Below are positions 25,040 to 35,460 of a DNA stretch of 50,196 bases, in pieces. The stretch is from Bacteroidota bacterium (GTDB lineage Bacteria; Bacteroidota; Bacteroidia; Chitinophagales; Chitinophagaceae). Numbering within the stretch: the stretch's first letter is position 1; every line of letters starts with the position of its first letter. Under the pieces are notes generated by a model. It was not told the DNA's origin. It made no database searches and saw only the letters and a program-made list of their open reading frames with translations. Location of the stretch: NCBI GenBank assembly GCA_013289015.1, contig JABDAV010000012.1, positions 1 through 50,196 on the forward strand, read 5' to 3'. A program made the position numbers and the translations under genes.

Positions 25040-27121
25040 ATGAGCAGCTATAAATACACTAATAGTCTTATTAATGAAACAAGTCCTTATTTGCTGCAAC
25101 ATGCACACAATCCTGTAAACTGGTATGCATGGAATAATGAATCATTACAAAAAGCAAAAGAAGAAGACAAACCCATTCTTGTAAGTATAGGTTATTCGGC
25201 CTGTCATTGGTGCCATGTAATGGAACGCGAAAGTTTTGAGAATGAAGAAACGGCCGGAATAATGAACACGAATTTCATTAATATAAAAATTGACCGGGAA
25301 GAAAGACCTGATATCGATCACATTTATATGGATGCCGTACAGGCAATAGCAGGCAGCGGCGGCTGGCCATTAAATGTTTTTTTAACTCCTGATTTAAAGC
25401 CGTTTTACGGAGGTACTTATTTTCCTCCGCAACGTGCATTTAATCGGAGTAGCTGGAATGAAGTATTGCTGGCAGTGGCAACAGCTTATCACGGGAAGAG
25501 GAATGAAATAATGCGACAGGCGGAAAACCTGGTAGAACATCTTTTAAGTACAAATAATTTTAATTCTAATAACAAAACATCTTCAATCGGATCAGCGGCA
25601 ATTAAAACCATTGCTGATAATTTAATTCGTGTAGCCGATAAAGAATGGGGCGGTTTTGGACAGGCTCCGAAGTTTCCTCAAACTTTTTCTATTCTTTATT
25701 TGCTGCGGGATTCTTATTTATCGCGCAATGAATTGTCTTTGAAAACTGCCTTATTATGCCTGGATAAAATGATGGCAGGCGGAATATATGATCATATTGG
25801 CGGAGGATTTTGCCGTTACAGTACAGACAGGCGCTGGCAGATTCCTCATTTCGAAAAGATGTTGTACGATAATGCATTGCTTATTTACACTTATGCCGAA
25901 GCTTATCAGCTTACAAAAGAACCAGCCTATGCTGAAATCATCTATGAAAGTATAGAATTTATTAAGAGGGAGCTCACTTCTCCGGAAGGCGGGTTTTACA
26001 GTGCGCTCGATGCTGACAGCGAAGGCGTTGAAGGCAAGTATTATACCTGGAGCAAAAGGGAAATTGATGATTTATTAGGTGAAGACAGCCCGCTGTTTTG
26101 TGCCGCATATGACATTGCTGAACCAGGAAATTGGGAAGACATAAATAATATTGTATGGATGCCCGGATCTTTAATGAAACTTGCGGAAGCGGCACAATTA
26201 ACCATAGATGAAGTGCTGAAACGGATGGAGGCATCTAAAAAGATTTTGTTCCAGGAGAGGCAAAAAAGGGTTCGGCCGGCTTTGGATGATAAAGTACTCT
26301 TAAGCTGGAATGCTTTAATGATCACCGCACTTTGTAAGTCCTACCAGGTATTGCAGGAAGAGCGTTATTTTGAAACAGCAAAGGCAAATATTGATTTCAT
26401 AGAGCATTATTTATATAGTAAGGATGGAGATCTGTTGCACAGCTGGAACAAGGTAACCAATATGCAACCTGCATTTTTAGATGATTATGCAGCTTTAATC
26501 CAGGCATATATCTATTTGCATCAATCAACGCTGGAAACGGCTTATCTGATAAAAGCAAAGGCTTTGGCAGAAAGAGTAATTGAAAAATTTAGTGGTAACG
26601 GAAACGCTCTCTTTTATTTCACGTCAAAACAACAGGCAGATATCCCAATCAGAAAGACCGAAATATATGATGGAGCCACACCATCAGGTAATGCACTGAT
26701 GGCTTACAATTTTACCATACTTTCTGTTTTATTTGATATACCGGACTGGAAAGAAAGAGCAGAAACGATGGCAGCGCAAATGCAAACGATGGCTGAAAAT
26801 TATCCAACTTCCTTTGGCGTATGGAGCCTGCTTATTCAGTTATTTGTAAATGGGTTACAAGAAATAGCGGTTGTTGGAAAAGATTTCGGGTTGCTTACAA
26901 AACAAATTTTATATGAATATCTTCCCTGCAAGATTTTACAGGGCGCCCCGAAAGCCAATGATCAATGGCCATTGCTTAAACAAAAGATAATAACTCCAAA
27001 CGAAACAAACATTTATATTTGCGAAAACTACCAATGCCACGCCCCGATTAAAGGCTTTGAAAGTTTTAAAAATTTCCTAAACGAAACATTTTTAACAAAA
27101 ACGCCTGCTGCGACAAAATAA
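25040..27121 (+). CDS. DUF255 thioredoxin-domain protein (YyaL/SSP411 family)
   Basis: This 693-residue cytoplasmic protein has an N-terminal thioredoxin-like domain starting [20 protein letters not shown], with the redox motif [10 protein letters not shown]. An (alpha/alpha) six-hairpin glycosidase-like region follows, including [41 protein letters not shown] and [16 protein letters not shown]. The family is widespread and named spermatogenesis-associated protein 20-like, but has no firmly known activity in bacteria. Length is normal. Confidence 0.92.
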   Translation: MSSYKYTNSLINETSPYLLQHAHNPVNWYAWNNESLQKAKEEDKPILVSIGYSACHWCHVMERESFENEETAGIMNTNFINIKIDREERPDIDHIYMDAVQAIAGSGGWPLNVFLTPDLKPFYGGTYFPPQRAFNRSSWNEVLLAVATAYHGKRNEIMRQAENLVEHLLSTNNFNSNNKTSSIGSAAIKTIADNLIRVADKEWGGFGQAPKFPQTFSILYLLRDSYLSRNELSLKTALLCLDKMMAGGIYDHIGGGFCRYSTDRRWQIPHFEKMLYDNALLIYTYAEAYQLTKEPAYAEIIYESIEFIKRELTSPEGGFYSALDADSEGVEGKYYTWSKREIDDLLGEDSPLFCAAYDIAEPGNWEDINNIVWMPGSLMKLAEAAQLTIDEVLKRMEASKKILFQERQKRVRPALDDKVLLSWNALMITALCKSYQVLQEERYFETAKANIDFIEHYLYSKDGDLLHSWNKVTNMQPAFLDDYAALIQAYIYLHQSTLETAYLIKAKALAERVIEKFSGNGNALFYFTSKQQADIPIRKTEIYDGATPSGNALMAYNFTILSVLFDIPDWKERAETMAAQMQTMAENYPTSFGVWSLLIQLFVNGLQEIAVVGKDFGLLTKQILYEYLPCKILQGAPKANDQWPLLKQKIITPNETNIYICENYQCHAPIKGFESFKNFLNETFLTKTPAATK

Positions 27122-27221
27122 TTCGATTTAATTTTCGTTCGTATTCTTTGCGAAAGGCTTAAGTGGTGATGTCTTCAGAAAAATTAAAATTTAAACAAAT
27201 TGCCCAATTCAAGGTAAAAGA

Positions 27222-28508
27222 ATGAGAAACCAAAGCTTTTATATATTATTTCTTGCTGCTTTAGCAATCGTGGCGGTTAGTTGTAATAAATCCGGAAAGT
27301 CAAAATCAGTTGCCGGTGACGGACAAATCCATAAAGGAGTTGCTCCTGCTGCGAAAAATTCTATTTCAAGACCTGAAGGCATGGCATATATTCCGCCAGG
27401 CACCTTTCATATGGGTCCCAGCGATGAAGATGTGAATTATAATCTCACAGCAAGAAATAAAGAAGTGTCTATAAGCGGTTTTTGGATGGATAAAACCGAA
27501 ATAACCAACAACCAATACAGGATGTTTGTTATTAATGTAAGGGATTCTCTGGCAGCGATAAGGCTCGGTTACATGAAGGCCAGTACTACCGGAGATACTG
27601 CAATTGATTGGAAGAAAGCTGCTACCATTAAATGGACTGATAAGAATACATTGGAAAAATTAAACGATCTTATTCTTGCGCCTGATAACAGGCTTTATGG
27701 TAAAATGGATCTTGACCCTGATATGATCGTGTACAGCCTCCAGGGCTTCGATCTTAAGGAAGCTGCAAAGCGTGAAAATGCCGGCAGGCCCCGCAAAGAT
27801 TTTATCTATCGTTACCCTGTAAAGATTTATCCTGATACATTGTGCTGGATGAGGGATTTTTCTTATTCCTATAATGAGCCTATGACAAAACGTTATTTTG
27901 CTTCGGCTTCTTACGGTGATTACCCTGTGGTAGGCGTAAACTGGAAACAGGCTGTTGCTTTTTGCCATTGGCGTACAAGGTATATGAACAGCTATCTTGA
28001 AAAGACGAAAAAAGTTCCTGAAAGTGATTTCAGGCTTCCTACAGAAGCAGAATGGGAATATGCAGCGAGAGGTGGCCGCAGCCAGTCAATGTTTCCCTGG
28101 GGTAATTATTATTTAAGAAATAAGAAAGGTTGTTTATTGGCAAACTTTAAACCGGGCAGGGGAAATTATCCTGAAGATGGAGGTTTTTATACTGTAAGGG
28201 CGGATAGCTACTGGCCTAACGATTATGGCCTGTATAATATGGCAGGCAACGTTTCTGAGTGGACTTCATCTTTATTTTATGAAGGCGCTTATAACTTTCA
28301 GCACGATATGAACCCTGATATAGAATGGAATGCTTTGGATACAGACCCTCCCCGCATGAAGCGTAAAGTAATAAGAGGCGGTAGCTGGAAAGATGTCGGA
28401 TACTATCTTGAAACAAGTACCCGCCAATATGAATACCAGGATACCAGCAAATCATATATAGGCTTCAGGTGTATCATCGATCTTCCGTCAGTGTATAAAA
28501 AGAAATAG
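27222..28508 (+). CDS. gldK: T9SS ring lipoprotein GldK
   Basis: GldK (PorK in Porphyromonas) forms with GldN a ring at the outer membrane in the type IX secretion system. The 428-residue protein has a lipoprotein signal peptide with cysteine 21 (IVAVS-C). The formylglycine-generating-enzyme/sulfatase-modifying fold shows PEGMAYIPPGTFHMGPSDED, WMDKTEITNNQYRMF, DFRLPTEAEWEYAARGG and YNMAGNVSEW. It opens the gldKLMN operon; gldL starts 64 bp after its stop. A near-consensus -7 element with one extra base (TATTCTTTG) lies at 27142-27150. Confidence 0.95.
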   Translation: MRNQSFYILFLAALAIVAVSCNKSGKSKSVAGDGQIHKGVAPAAKNSISRPEGMAYIPPGTFHMGPSDEDVNYNLTARNKEVSISGFWMDKTEITNNQYRMFVINVRDSLAAIRLGYMKASTTGDTAIDWKKAATIKWTDKNTLEKLNDLILAPDNRLYGKMDLDPDMIVYSLQGFDLKEAAKRENAGRPRKDFIYRYPVKIYPDTLCWMRDFSYSYNEPMTKRYFASASYGDYPVVGVNWKQAVAFCHWRTRYMNSYLEKTKKVPESDFRLPTEAEWEYAARGGRSQSMFPWGNYYLRNKKGCLLANFKPGRGNYPEDGGFYTVRADSYWPNDYGLYNMAGNVSEWTSSLFYEGAYNFQHDMNPDIEWNALDTDPPRMKRKVIRGGSWKDVGYYLETSTRQYEYQDTSKSYIGFRCIIDLPSVYKKK

Positions 28509-28572
28509 AACTATTTAATTTGAATATTAACAAAACGTTTACCGTTTCCTTTTAAAAGTAAATCTAAGAATT

Positions 28573-29340
28573 ATGGCAGCCGCAATTCCACCAAAAGTTA
28601 GCAGAGTAGTAGATATTTTAGTATCCATAGCCGCCGCAGTGGTGATTGTTGGAGCATTATTTAAATTAGAGCATTGGGTGGGTGCAGATACCATGCTCAT
28701 ACTTGGTTTAGGTACTGAGGCTATTGTATTTCTTTTATACGGCGGTTTATATTTAAGATATCCTCCGATAAAAGATTACCAGTATGAATCTGCGCCTGCT
28801 AAAGCAACTGAAAATCCAGCTTTAAAAACAATGGAAAAAATGCTGGCTGAAGCAGATATTACTCCGGCTAATCTGGGAAAACTTAGTGCCGGTTTTCAAA
28901 AATTAGGAACTACAGTCGAAAAGATGGGTGAGATAAGTGATGTAGTTAAGGCTACCGGTGATTATACGCAAAAGACCAAAGAAGCAACAAACGCTCTTGA
29001 TGCAGTGAAAACGGCCTATTCAGGCATGGCAAATTCTGCAAACTCTTTTAATAATGCATCAGAAGGTGCTAAAGTTTTTCATGAACAAATTCAGGTATTA
29101 ACCAAGAATCTTTCTTCATTGAACACTATTTATGAGCTGGAGTTGCAGGAAAGCAATAATCATTTAAAAGCTTTAAATCAATTCTACGGTAAATTGAATG
29201 AAGCATCAAATGCTATGAACACAACAGCTACAGATGCTATAAGAGCCAAAGAGCAGATAACAGCGCTTGCCAATAATTTAGGCAGGCTGAACCAGATTTA
29301 TGGCAACATGATAAGTGCTATGCAGAGTGGAAAGGCCTAG
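28573..29340 (+). CDS. gldL: T9SS motor protein GldL
   Basis: GldL is the inner-membrane motor subunit of the T9SS, using the proton gradient to drive GldM. The 255-residue protein has two transmembrane helices, at about 12-31 and 41-61, followed by a long cytoplasmic coiled-coil-like region. Glutamate 49 (LGLGTEAIVF) falls at the essential membrane glutamate position known from Flavobacterium GldL. gldM begins 46 bp later. Confidence 0.95.
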   Translation: MAAAIPPKVSRVVDILVSIAAAVVIVGALFKLEHWVGADTMLILGLGTEAIVFLLYGGLYLRYPPIKDYQYESAPAKATENPALKTMEKMLAEADITPANLGKLSAGFQKLGTTVEKMGEISDVVKATGDYTQKTKEATNALDAVKTAYSGMANSANSFNNASEGAKVFHEQIQVLTKNLSSLNTIYELELQESNNHLKALNQFYGKLNEASNAMNTTATDAIRAKEQITALANNLGRLNQIYGNMISAMQSGKA

Positions 29341-29386
29341 TTAGAATAAAATTTATTATCCTGTTATAAAGTTATAAGTAGAAGAT

Positions 29387-30913
29387 ATGGCGTTACCTAA
29401 AGAGCCGCGACAGAAAATGATTAACCTGATGTATTTGGTGCTTACAGCATTGCTGGCATTGAATGTATCAGCCGAAATTTTGAATGCTTTTAAAACTGTA
29501 GATACCAGTTTAAATGCTGCAAGCAGCACTCTTGATAAAAAGAACAATAAAATTTTTATTGACTTTAAATCAGCTTTGAATGATGGAAGCACCCATGACC
29601 GCGCTGCGCTCTGGGAGCCAAAAGCATTACAGGCGCAGGCGTTGGCAACTCAAATGATCGCTAACATAGATGCGCTGAAACAAAGAATAATACAATCGGC
29701 AGATTATGATCCCAAGGATAGCAGTTATAAAGAAGATGAGTTGGAAGGGCCTACAAGAATAATGGCCGACCCCGGTAAAGCCGGTGATACTTTGAGTGAT
29801 CAATTGCGAAATTTCAAAGCAGGTTTATTAGGTCTTGATCCCGCAATTGCAAAAGAATTTCAAACTTCTTTGCCCATTGATCTCTCTATCCCAAAATCAA
29901 ACAATAAAGCAAATCAAAAAGATTGGGCCTCATCTTATTTTTATATGACACCCGCTGTAGCTGCAATTACAATTCTCAGCAAATTTGAAAATGATGTAAA
30001 GAACAGTGAAGCAATGGTTGTTGACTATTGTTTTCAACAGGTAGGCGCGGTGAAGCAAGTGTTTAATGCCTATCAGCCATTAGTTGGCCAAAGCTCCAAT
30101 TATGTTATGCCTGGGCAGGAAATTACAGTAACTGCCGGTATAGGTGCTTACAATGCAGATGCAAAACCTACTATAACGATTGATGGCGCTGTTACCCCTT
30201 TAAATGCAAATGGTGTTGCCGAACATAAATTTATTGCGGGTGGATCGGGTACATATACGAAGCATGTTGTGGTATCATATTTTAATCAGTCAACCGGTAA
30301 AAATGAATCACAAACATATGATCTTAATTATTCGGTAGGTTCTCCCACAGGCGCCAGCGTAAGTGCAGATGCCGTTAAAGTTTTTTATGTGGGATTGGAT
30401 AACCCTATAAGCGTAAGTGGTGGCAATGTTGGTGATGAAAAGGTTCAGGTTAGCATGACTAACGGAACACTTTCTAAAACAGCTCCCGGCAAATATAGCG
30501 TTCGCCCGGGTAAAGCAGGAACGCCTGCAGTTGTAACTGTAAATGCAGACGGTAAGCCAAGCACATTTGAATTTAAGGTAAAAGATGTTCCGGATCCTGT
30601 AGCAAAAGTTGGTTTAAATAAAGGTGGCCGTATGCGTGTAAATGATTTTAAAGCGCAAACGGGTGTGCGTGCTGATCTTGAAAATTTTGTTTTTGAAGGT
30701 GTTAAATTTAATGTTACAGGCTATACAATTGTATTGACCGGAGCCGGATTTCCTGTTCTGCAATACAGGGATGTTAAGGGCGGAACTTTTGGGTCTATTC
30801 AGGATTTAATTGATAAATGCAGGCCGGGAACGACTGTGACCCTGGATAACATAGCAGCTGCAGGCCCCGGAGGAACGAGGTTTTTGCCGCCTATTGTTTT
30901 TAATTTATACTAA
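29387..30913 (+). CDS. gldM: T9SS motor and trans-periplasmic shaft protein GldM
   Basis: GldM has one N-terminal transmembrane helix (about 14-31, LMYLVLTALLALNVSAEI) buried in the GldL pentamer, and a long periplasmic arm of four domains that reaches the GldK/GldN ring. The 508-residue length is typical. Recognisable parts are the conserved PREPRQKMI-like start (here PKEPRQKMI), a central repeat region with VKVFYVGLDNPISVS, and the C-terminal segment RVNDFKAQTGVRADLENFVF. gldN starts 10 bp after the stop. Confidence 0.96.
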   Translation: MALPKEPRQKMINLMYLVLTALLALNVSAEILNAFKTVDTSLNAASSTLDKKNNKIFIDFKSALNDGSTHDRAALWEPKALQAQALATQMIANIDALKQRIIQSADYDPKDSSYKEDELEGPTRIMADPGKAGDTLSDQLRNFKAGLLGLDPAIAKEFQTSLPIDLSIPKSNNKANQKDWASSYFYMTPAVAAITILSKFENDVKNSEAMVVDYCFQQVGAVKQVFNAYQPLVGQSSNYVMPGQEITVTAGIGAYNADAKPTITIDGAVTPLNANGVAEHKFIAGGSGTYTKHVVVSYFNQSTGKNESQTYDLNYSVGSPTGASVSADAVKVFYVGLDNPISVSGGNVGDEKVQVSMTNGTLSKTAPGKYSVRPGKAGTPAVVTVNADGKPSTFEFKVKDVPDPVAKVGLNKGGRMRVNDFKAQTGVRADLENFVFEGVKFNVTGYTIVLTGAGFPVLQYRDVKGGTFGSIQDLIDKCRPGTTVTLDNIAAAGPGGTRFLPPIVFNLY

Positions 30914-30923
30914 TTAAAATATT

Positions 30924-31976
30924 ATGAAGCTTATTGCGATACTTGGGGTATTTCTTGCTTTTGCTACGCTTAGTAAAGCTGATGCCCAGAAACGGCCTGT
31001 TCAAACAAGAAGTAATTATGGCACGAGTCAGGCTCAGGATACTGCTATAAAAGGTAAAGGTAATTCCACCCCCAACAATTACGGTGCAACCGGTAACGCT
31101 AATAGCGGTAATTCAAGCATTGATACTACTTTACCCATTACCATCATAAAGTCTAATACCGGGGGTCTGTTAGATACAGTAAAAATGTCTTTAAGAAATG
31201 ACGGTGCTGTTGAAAAGAATCTTATAAAAGAAAGAACGCCCCTTGCTTATGAAAATATCCGTGAGGATGATGCAGTGTACATGGTAAGAGTTTGGCGAAT
31301 TATAGATGCCCGCGAAAAAATGAATCTTGGTTTCAGGTATGCTGCTGAAGGGGATAATGGCAGCCAGCGTTTTATTTCTATTCTTTTAGACGCCATTAAA
31401 AATGGAGATGCAACTGCCTTTAGTTCTAATGACGACAGATTTACAACACCCATTACTGCAGATGAAGCAATAAATGCTTTTGGGGGGGGATATGATACTT
31501 CAAAAATTATTGACAATGATGGTAACGTATCCGGTTACCAGGTACGTCCGAAGGCAGTCGATCCTGATTCAATCTACAAATTTGAACTAAAAGAAGATTG
31601 GATTTTTGATAAAGAAACAAGTCGTTTATATGTACGCATAATCGGTATTGCACCGGTAATTCCTTACAAATTATCAACCGGGGATGTTGTACCAAATAGC
31701 GACAGGCCTGTGTGGTGGGTATACTATCCTGATTTGCGACCTGTACTGGCAAAGTACGATGTCTACAATCCCAAGAACATAGCTGCGCAAATGACATGGG
31801 AGGAACTTTTTGAGAGCCGGATGTTCAGCAGCTATATCGTCAAATCAACTATAGATAATCCTCACGATCTTCCTCTTTCAAGTATTTATAAAGACAATAC
31901 TTTGTTCCAGCTTTTGGAAGGTGAAAAAACGAAGGACAAAATTTTCAATTACGAACAATCTCTCTGGAGTTACTAA
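30924..31976 (+). CDS. gldN: T9SS ring protein GldN
   Basis: GldN (PorN) is the periplasmic partner of GldK. The 350-residue protein has a signal peptide (MKLIAILGVFLAFATLSKADA). A low-complexity linker rich in asparagine and glycine follows (about 25-65), then the conserved GldN domain with EDDAVYMVRVWRIIDAREKM, YELKEDW-like FELKEDWIFDKETSRLYVRI and WWVYYPDLRPVLAKYDVYNP. It is the last gene of the operon. A strong hairpin terminator follows at 32077-32110. Confidence 0.95.
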   Translation: MKLIAILGVFLAFATLSKADAQKRPVQTRSNYGTSQAQDTAIKGKGNSTPNNYGATGNANSGNSSIDTTLPITIIKSNTGGLLDTVKMSLRNDGAVEKNLIKERTPLAYENIREDDAVYMVRVWRIIDAREKMNLGFRYAAEGDNGSQRFISILLDAIKNGDATAFSSNDDRFTTPITADEAINAFGGGYDTSKIIDNDGNVSGYQVRPKAVDPDSIYKFELKEDWIFDKETSRLYVRIIGIAPVIPYKLSTGDVVPNSDRPVWWVYYPDLRPVLAKYDVYNPKNIAAQMTWEELFESRMFSSYIVKSTIDNPHDLPLSSIYKDNTLFQLLEGEKTKDKIFNYEQSLWSY

Positions 31977-32069
31977 ACAGTTATATTAATTATAAAAACA
32001 ATTTTAAAAACAACCGGATTACAAACTTATTATATAATTTTGTAATGGTTTTTCATAGGATATTGGATT

Positions 32070-33902
32070 TTAAAACGGGGTTGGATTTTCATCCAAACCC
32101 CCTTTTTTTTCAAAGTGTTGCTTAACAATTTCAGCCTTTGATTTGCCAATAATCGTTTTTATTTCTTCCGGGGATGCTTCCTTTATTTTTTTTACTGACC
32201 TGAATTGTTGTAATAATTGCGTAACTGTTTTTTCACCAATACCTTTAATATTTTCCAGCTCATTTTTAAATGTTCCTTTTGAACGTTTGTTGCGATGAAA
32301 AGTTATTCCAAAACGATGCACTTCATCTCTTATTCTTCTTATAAGATTTAATCCTTCGCTATTCCATGAAAGCCTGATAGATTCTTTATCGTTTGGAAAA
32401 AATATTTCTTCTTCATTTTTTGCAAGACCAATCGTAGTAATTTTTCCTTCAAGATTTAATTCACGCATACTTTCCATAGCTGCGCTTAACTGGCCTTTAC
32501 CTCCATCTATAATTATCAGTTGCGGCAATGATTGTTCTTCATCTATCAAGCGTTTATATCTTCTGTAAACAACTTCTTTCATCGTTGCAAAATCGTTTAT
32601 GCCTGTTACCGTTTTCACATTAAAATGCCGGTAATCTTTTTTACTCGGCAACCCGTTCTTAAAGCACACCATTGCTGAAACAGGATAACTTCCCTGGAAA
32701 TTAGAGTTGTCAAAACATTCGATATGAGCGGGCAATTCTTTAAGACCAAGTTGCTGTTGAAGTTCATTTAAAACTTTATGCTTTGCATCATTGCTTTGTT
32801 CAAGATGCAGCATTTTTTTTCGATGCAGTTCTTCTTTAAAATGATGAACATTTTTTTGTGAGAGTTCAATAAGCTTTAATTTATCGCCACCTTTTGGAAC
32901 AGTTATTAAAATTTCTTTTTCAGGATAATCGATTAAAAAAGGAACAACGATTTCCGATGCAACGCTATTAAAACTTTCACGTAACTGTGCAATTGCAAAA
33001 ATTAAAATATCCGCTTCTTCTTCTTCAAGATTGTTTTGCAGTTCTACGGTATGTGTTTGAATGATCGTGCCGTTTTGAATCATCAAATAATTAACAAACG
33101 CAACATCAGCTTCTTTAACTATAGTAAATGCATCCAGGTTAGTAAGATGTTTACTTACTATTACTGAACGTGCCTGGTATTGTTCAAGATGATCTATTTT
33201 TTTCCTTATTAGTTCCGCTTTTTCAAAGTCAAGTTTTGATGCACTTTCTAACATTAAAATTTTATAGCGGGAAATTACCGGTGATAAATTTCCTTTTAGT
33301 AATTGCCGAACCTGCATCAGACCTTGTTGATAATCTTCGGCAGATTGAAACGCCTCACAGGGGCCTTTGCAATTTCCTAAGTGATATTCGAGACAAACTT
33401 TGAATTTTTTTCTTTCAATATTTTGTTTTGTAAGATTAAGCTTGCATGTGCGTAAAGGAATATATTGCCTGATAAAGCTTATCAGCTCTCTTACTTTGCC
33501 TGCTGAAGTAAATGGCCCCAAATATTCTGAACCATCATTTATTTTCTTTCTGGTTAAAAATATCCGCGGGAATGGTTCTTTTTTAATAATGATATAAGGA
33601 TAAGACTTGTCATCTTTTAAATTAATATTAAACCTTGGCTGAAATTCTTTTATCAACGAATTCTCAAGTAAAAAAGCATCCTGTTCAGAATTAACAATCG
33701 TGAATTCTATATGATGAATTCTTTTAACCAGTTCATAGGTCTTATAACTGGCGAAGGTCTTATTAAAATAAGAGCTTACTCTTTTTCTTATGTTTCTCGC
33801 CTTACCTACATATACTAATTCTCCGGTACCATCCAAATATTTATAGATGCCGGGTTGGGTAGGCAACGATGAAGACACAGCCTGAAATTCAACCGGAGTC
33901 AT
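32070..33902 (-). CDS. uvrC: Excinuclease ABC subunit C
   Basis: UvrC makes both incisions in nucleotide excision repair. The protein is 610 residues from the ATG at 33902, chosen because it directly precedes the conserved N-terminus (TPVEFQAVSSSLPTQPGIYK); a longer frame begins at 33941. Domains in order are GIY-YIG nuclease (GIYKYLDGTGELVYVGKARN), a cysteine segment (KVCLEYHLGNCKGPCEAF), the UVR helix pair (LDFEKAELIRKKIDHLEQ), the RNase H-like nuclease with HIECFDNSNFQGSYPVSAMV and LIIIDGGKGQLSAA, and the helix-hairpin-helix end (IKGIGEKTVTQLLQQF). It follows the sigma-factor locus on the same strand by 62 bp. Confidence 0.97.
   Translation of the reverse strand: MTPVEFQAVSSSLPTQPGIYKYLDGTGELVYVGKARNIRKRVSSYFNKTFASYKTYELVKRIHHIEFTIVNSEQDAFLLENSLIKEFQPRFNINLKDDKSYPYIIIKKEPFPRIFLTRKKINDGSEYLGPFTSAGKVRELISFIRQYIPLRTCKLNLTKQNIERKKFKVCLEYHLGNCKGPCEAFQSAEDYQQGLMQVRQLLKGNLSPVISRYKILMLESASKLDFEKAELIRKKIDHLEQYQARSVIVSKHLTNLDAFTIVKEADVAFVNYLMIQNGTIIQTHTVELQNNLEEEEADILIFAIAQLRESFNSVASEIVVPFLIDYPEKEILITVPKGGDKLKLIELSQKNVHHFKEELHRKKMLHLEQSNDAKHKVLNELQQQLGLKELPAHIECFDNSNFQGSYPVSAMVCFKNGLPSKKDYRHFNVKTVTGINDFATMKEVVYRRYKRLIDEEQSLPQLIIIDGGKGQLSAAMESMRELNLEGKITTIGLAKNEEEIFFPNDKESIRLSWNSEGLNLIRRIRDEVHRFGITFHRNKRSKGTFKNELENIKGIGEKTVTQLLQQFRSVKKIKEASPEEIKTIIGKSKAEIVKQHFEKKGGLDENPTPF
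32077..32110 (+). terminator. Intrinsic terminator of gldKLMN inside the uvrC 3' end
   Basis: The plus-strand sequence forms a stem GGGGTTGGAT with ATCCAAACCCC (32077-32101, one bulged base, loop of four) followed by eight T (32103-32110). It lies about 100 bp after gldN. On the other strand these bases encode the last residues of UvrC (about GGLDENPTPF), so the terminator overlaps coding sequence. Confidence 0.7.
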
Positions 33903-33963
33903 GCTGCAAAATAATTGCGTATTAAGATTTAAAGCAAACAATAAAGAAGCAAAGAATGAGCAG

Positions 33964-35442
33964 TTACTTAAGCTGCTTTACCATACCTATTCTCAAACCA
34001 TAATTAATGAGATATTCCCTGTTAGGATACTTATCTACAAGAGAGGGCAACAATTGATAACGAAGTTGTGGCCCAATCTGCCATTGGTATTTACCTGTTG
34101 TATAGCCAAGAAATGTTTCTGCACTTGCATTAACATTCCAGTTGCGTACATATGCTGAACCATCAGCATAATTTTTAAAGTTGGAAGATATAATAAGAGG
34201 CTGTTTATCAAATGTGTAAGTCGGCTGTATTGATGCGCCTATTCCCCAGCTTAATTTTCCGCCACCTAAGATCTGCCATTCAATGCCAACGGGCAATGAA
34301 ACCTGATAATAACGGTTTTTAATTGCAAGAGGTGTATTTCCTGAAACACTTCTTAAGTTTGAAACAGTGCTAACAGTATTTAAATTATCGCCATCGCCAA
34401 ATGCAACGGCTGTAGGTTCATCTTTGTGCAAATATGCGTTTATTTCATACTGGCTGATATTAAACTGGAAACCACCGGTAAGTTTCAATTTGTTGCTTAA
34501 TTTATAACCGAGGCCGGCGCCTGTTTCATATCCAATTGCAGGTGATTGATTGATCGCATTTGAAGGTTTGATACGATAATCAGATTCCAATGATGCACCT
34601 GAACTTGCATCAGTGTTTTGACTTTTTTCATCAAGCCTGCGATAACTGATAGAAGGCGTTATATAAAACCTGAAATCAAATCGTGATGACGTTTTTCCAA
34701 GCTGATTAAGCGAGGGTAAAAGATCATTATGTTGAATAGGAACCTGTAAATTAATATCATAATAAGCAATATCATTCCTCCTGTCTGTAAAAAATGCAGC
34801 GCCACCACCTTTGGAATAAGGTGTTCCCGAATTTAAAATCGTTTTTAATCTTGAGGTAATATCAAACAGGTAATTATCTATGTTTCTAAATGAAGAATAC
34901 GAAATACCTGATGGTTGTACCAGCGGAATTGAAGCAATATCTTTTAAATTTGTTTTTGCCGAAGGAAGGTCCGCAGCAGCTACAGCGTTCTGAAAAGATG
35001 GTATTGTAATATTCTCAGTTGCAGAAGGAACGTTTAAGTGTTGTTGAATGGCAATTTCTGATTCAGTGATTTTTATTTTTTCAACAGCAGCGGTTATAGT
35101 GCGTGTTGTTAATTGTTCAATTGAATAATTATTTTCAGCTATTTGCTCGTTGCTCTTGATTTGTTCTAATGTTTTTTCAGGATGGATATTAGTTACAGGG
35201 CTTTGTAATGAATAAACAAAATTGGGTGTTACGGAATCAGGCATTGGTTTATTAAGTATAGTACCTATTACCAAAGCTGAAATTATCATTACAGTAAAAA
35301 CAGAAAGGGCAGGCCATCTTTTCGGAGTTTGAATCTGAGCGCGAATATTTTTCCAAACCCTGTCTGAAGGATACATCCTGTGCTCGCTCACTTCTTCCCT
35401 GAGATATTTTTCAAAATCATCTATGTGCTTATTGTCTTGCAT
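33964..35442 (-). CDS. Sigma-partner membrane protein with C-terminal barrel-like domain
   Basis: This 492-residue protein begins with a charged cytoplasmic segment (about 1-42, DDFEKYLREEVSEHRMYPSD). One membrane helix follows (about 43-63, WPALSVFTVMIISALVIGTI), then a long polar linker. From about residue 245 there are amphipathic strands resembling an outer-membrane barrel (FRFYITPSISYRR-like, QVSLPVGIEWQILGGGKLSW, WQIGPQLRYQLLPSL) up to the C-terminus. It starts 18 bp after an ECF sigma factor gene, the usual place of an anti-sigma factor, but no classical zinc anti-sigma motif is seen. I infer that it controls the sigma factor. How one chain could serve both membranes is unclear. Confidence 0.6.
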   Translation of the reverse strand: MQDNKHIDDFEKYLREEVSEHRMYPSDRVWKNIRAQIQTPKRWPALSVFTVMIISALVIGTILNKPMPDSVTPNFVYSLQSPVTNIHPEKTLEQIKSNEQIAENNYSIEQLTTRTITAAVEKIKITESEIAIQQHLNVPSATENITIPSFQNAVAAADLPSAKTNLKDIASIPLVQPSGISYSSFRNIDNYLFDITSRLKTILNSGTPYSKGGGAAFFTDRRNDIAYYDINLQVPIQHNDLLPSLNQLGKTSSRFDFRFYITPSISYRRLDEKSQNTDASSGASLESDYRIKPSNAINQSPAIGYETGAGLGYKLSNKLKLTGGFQFNISQYEINAYLHKDEPTAVAFGDGDNLNTVSTVSNLRSVSGNTPLAIKNRYYQVSLPVGIEWQILGGGKLSWGIGASIQPTYTFDKQPLIISSNFKNYADGSAYVRNWNVNASAETFLGYTTGKYQWQIGPQLRYQLLPSLVDKYPNREYLINYGLRIGMVKQLK

Positions 35443-35460
35443 TGGTGCTCTTTTCCGAAA

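Noticed and set aside
30924-31976. The repetitive Asn/Gly linker of GldN as a possible repeat element
   Set aside because: It is an in-frame low-complexity linker after the signal peptide, common in this family.
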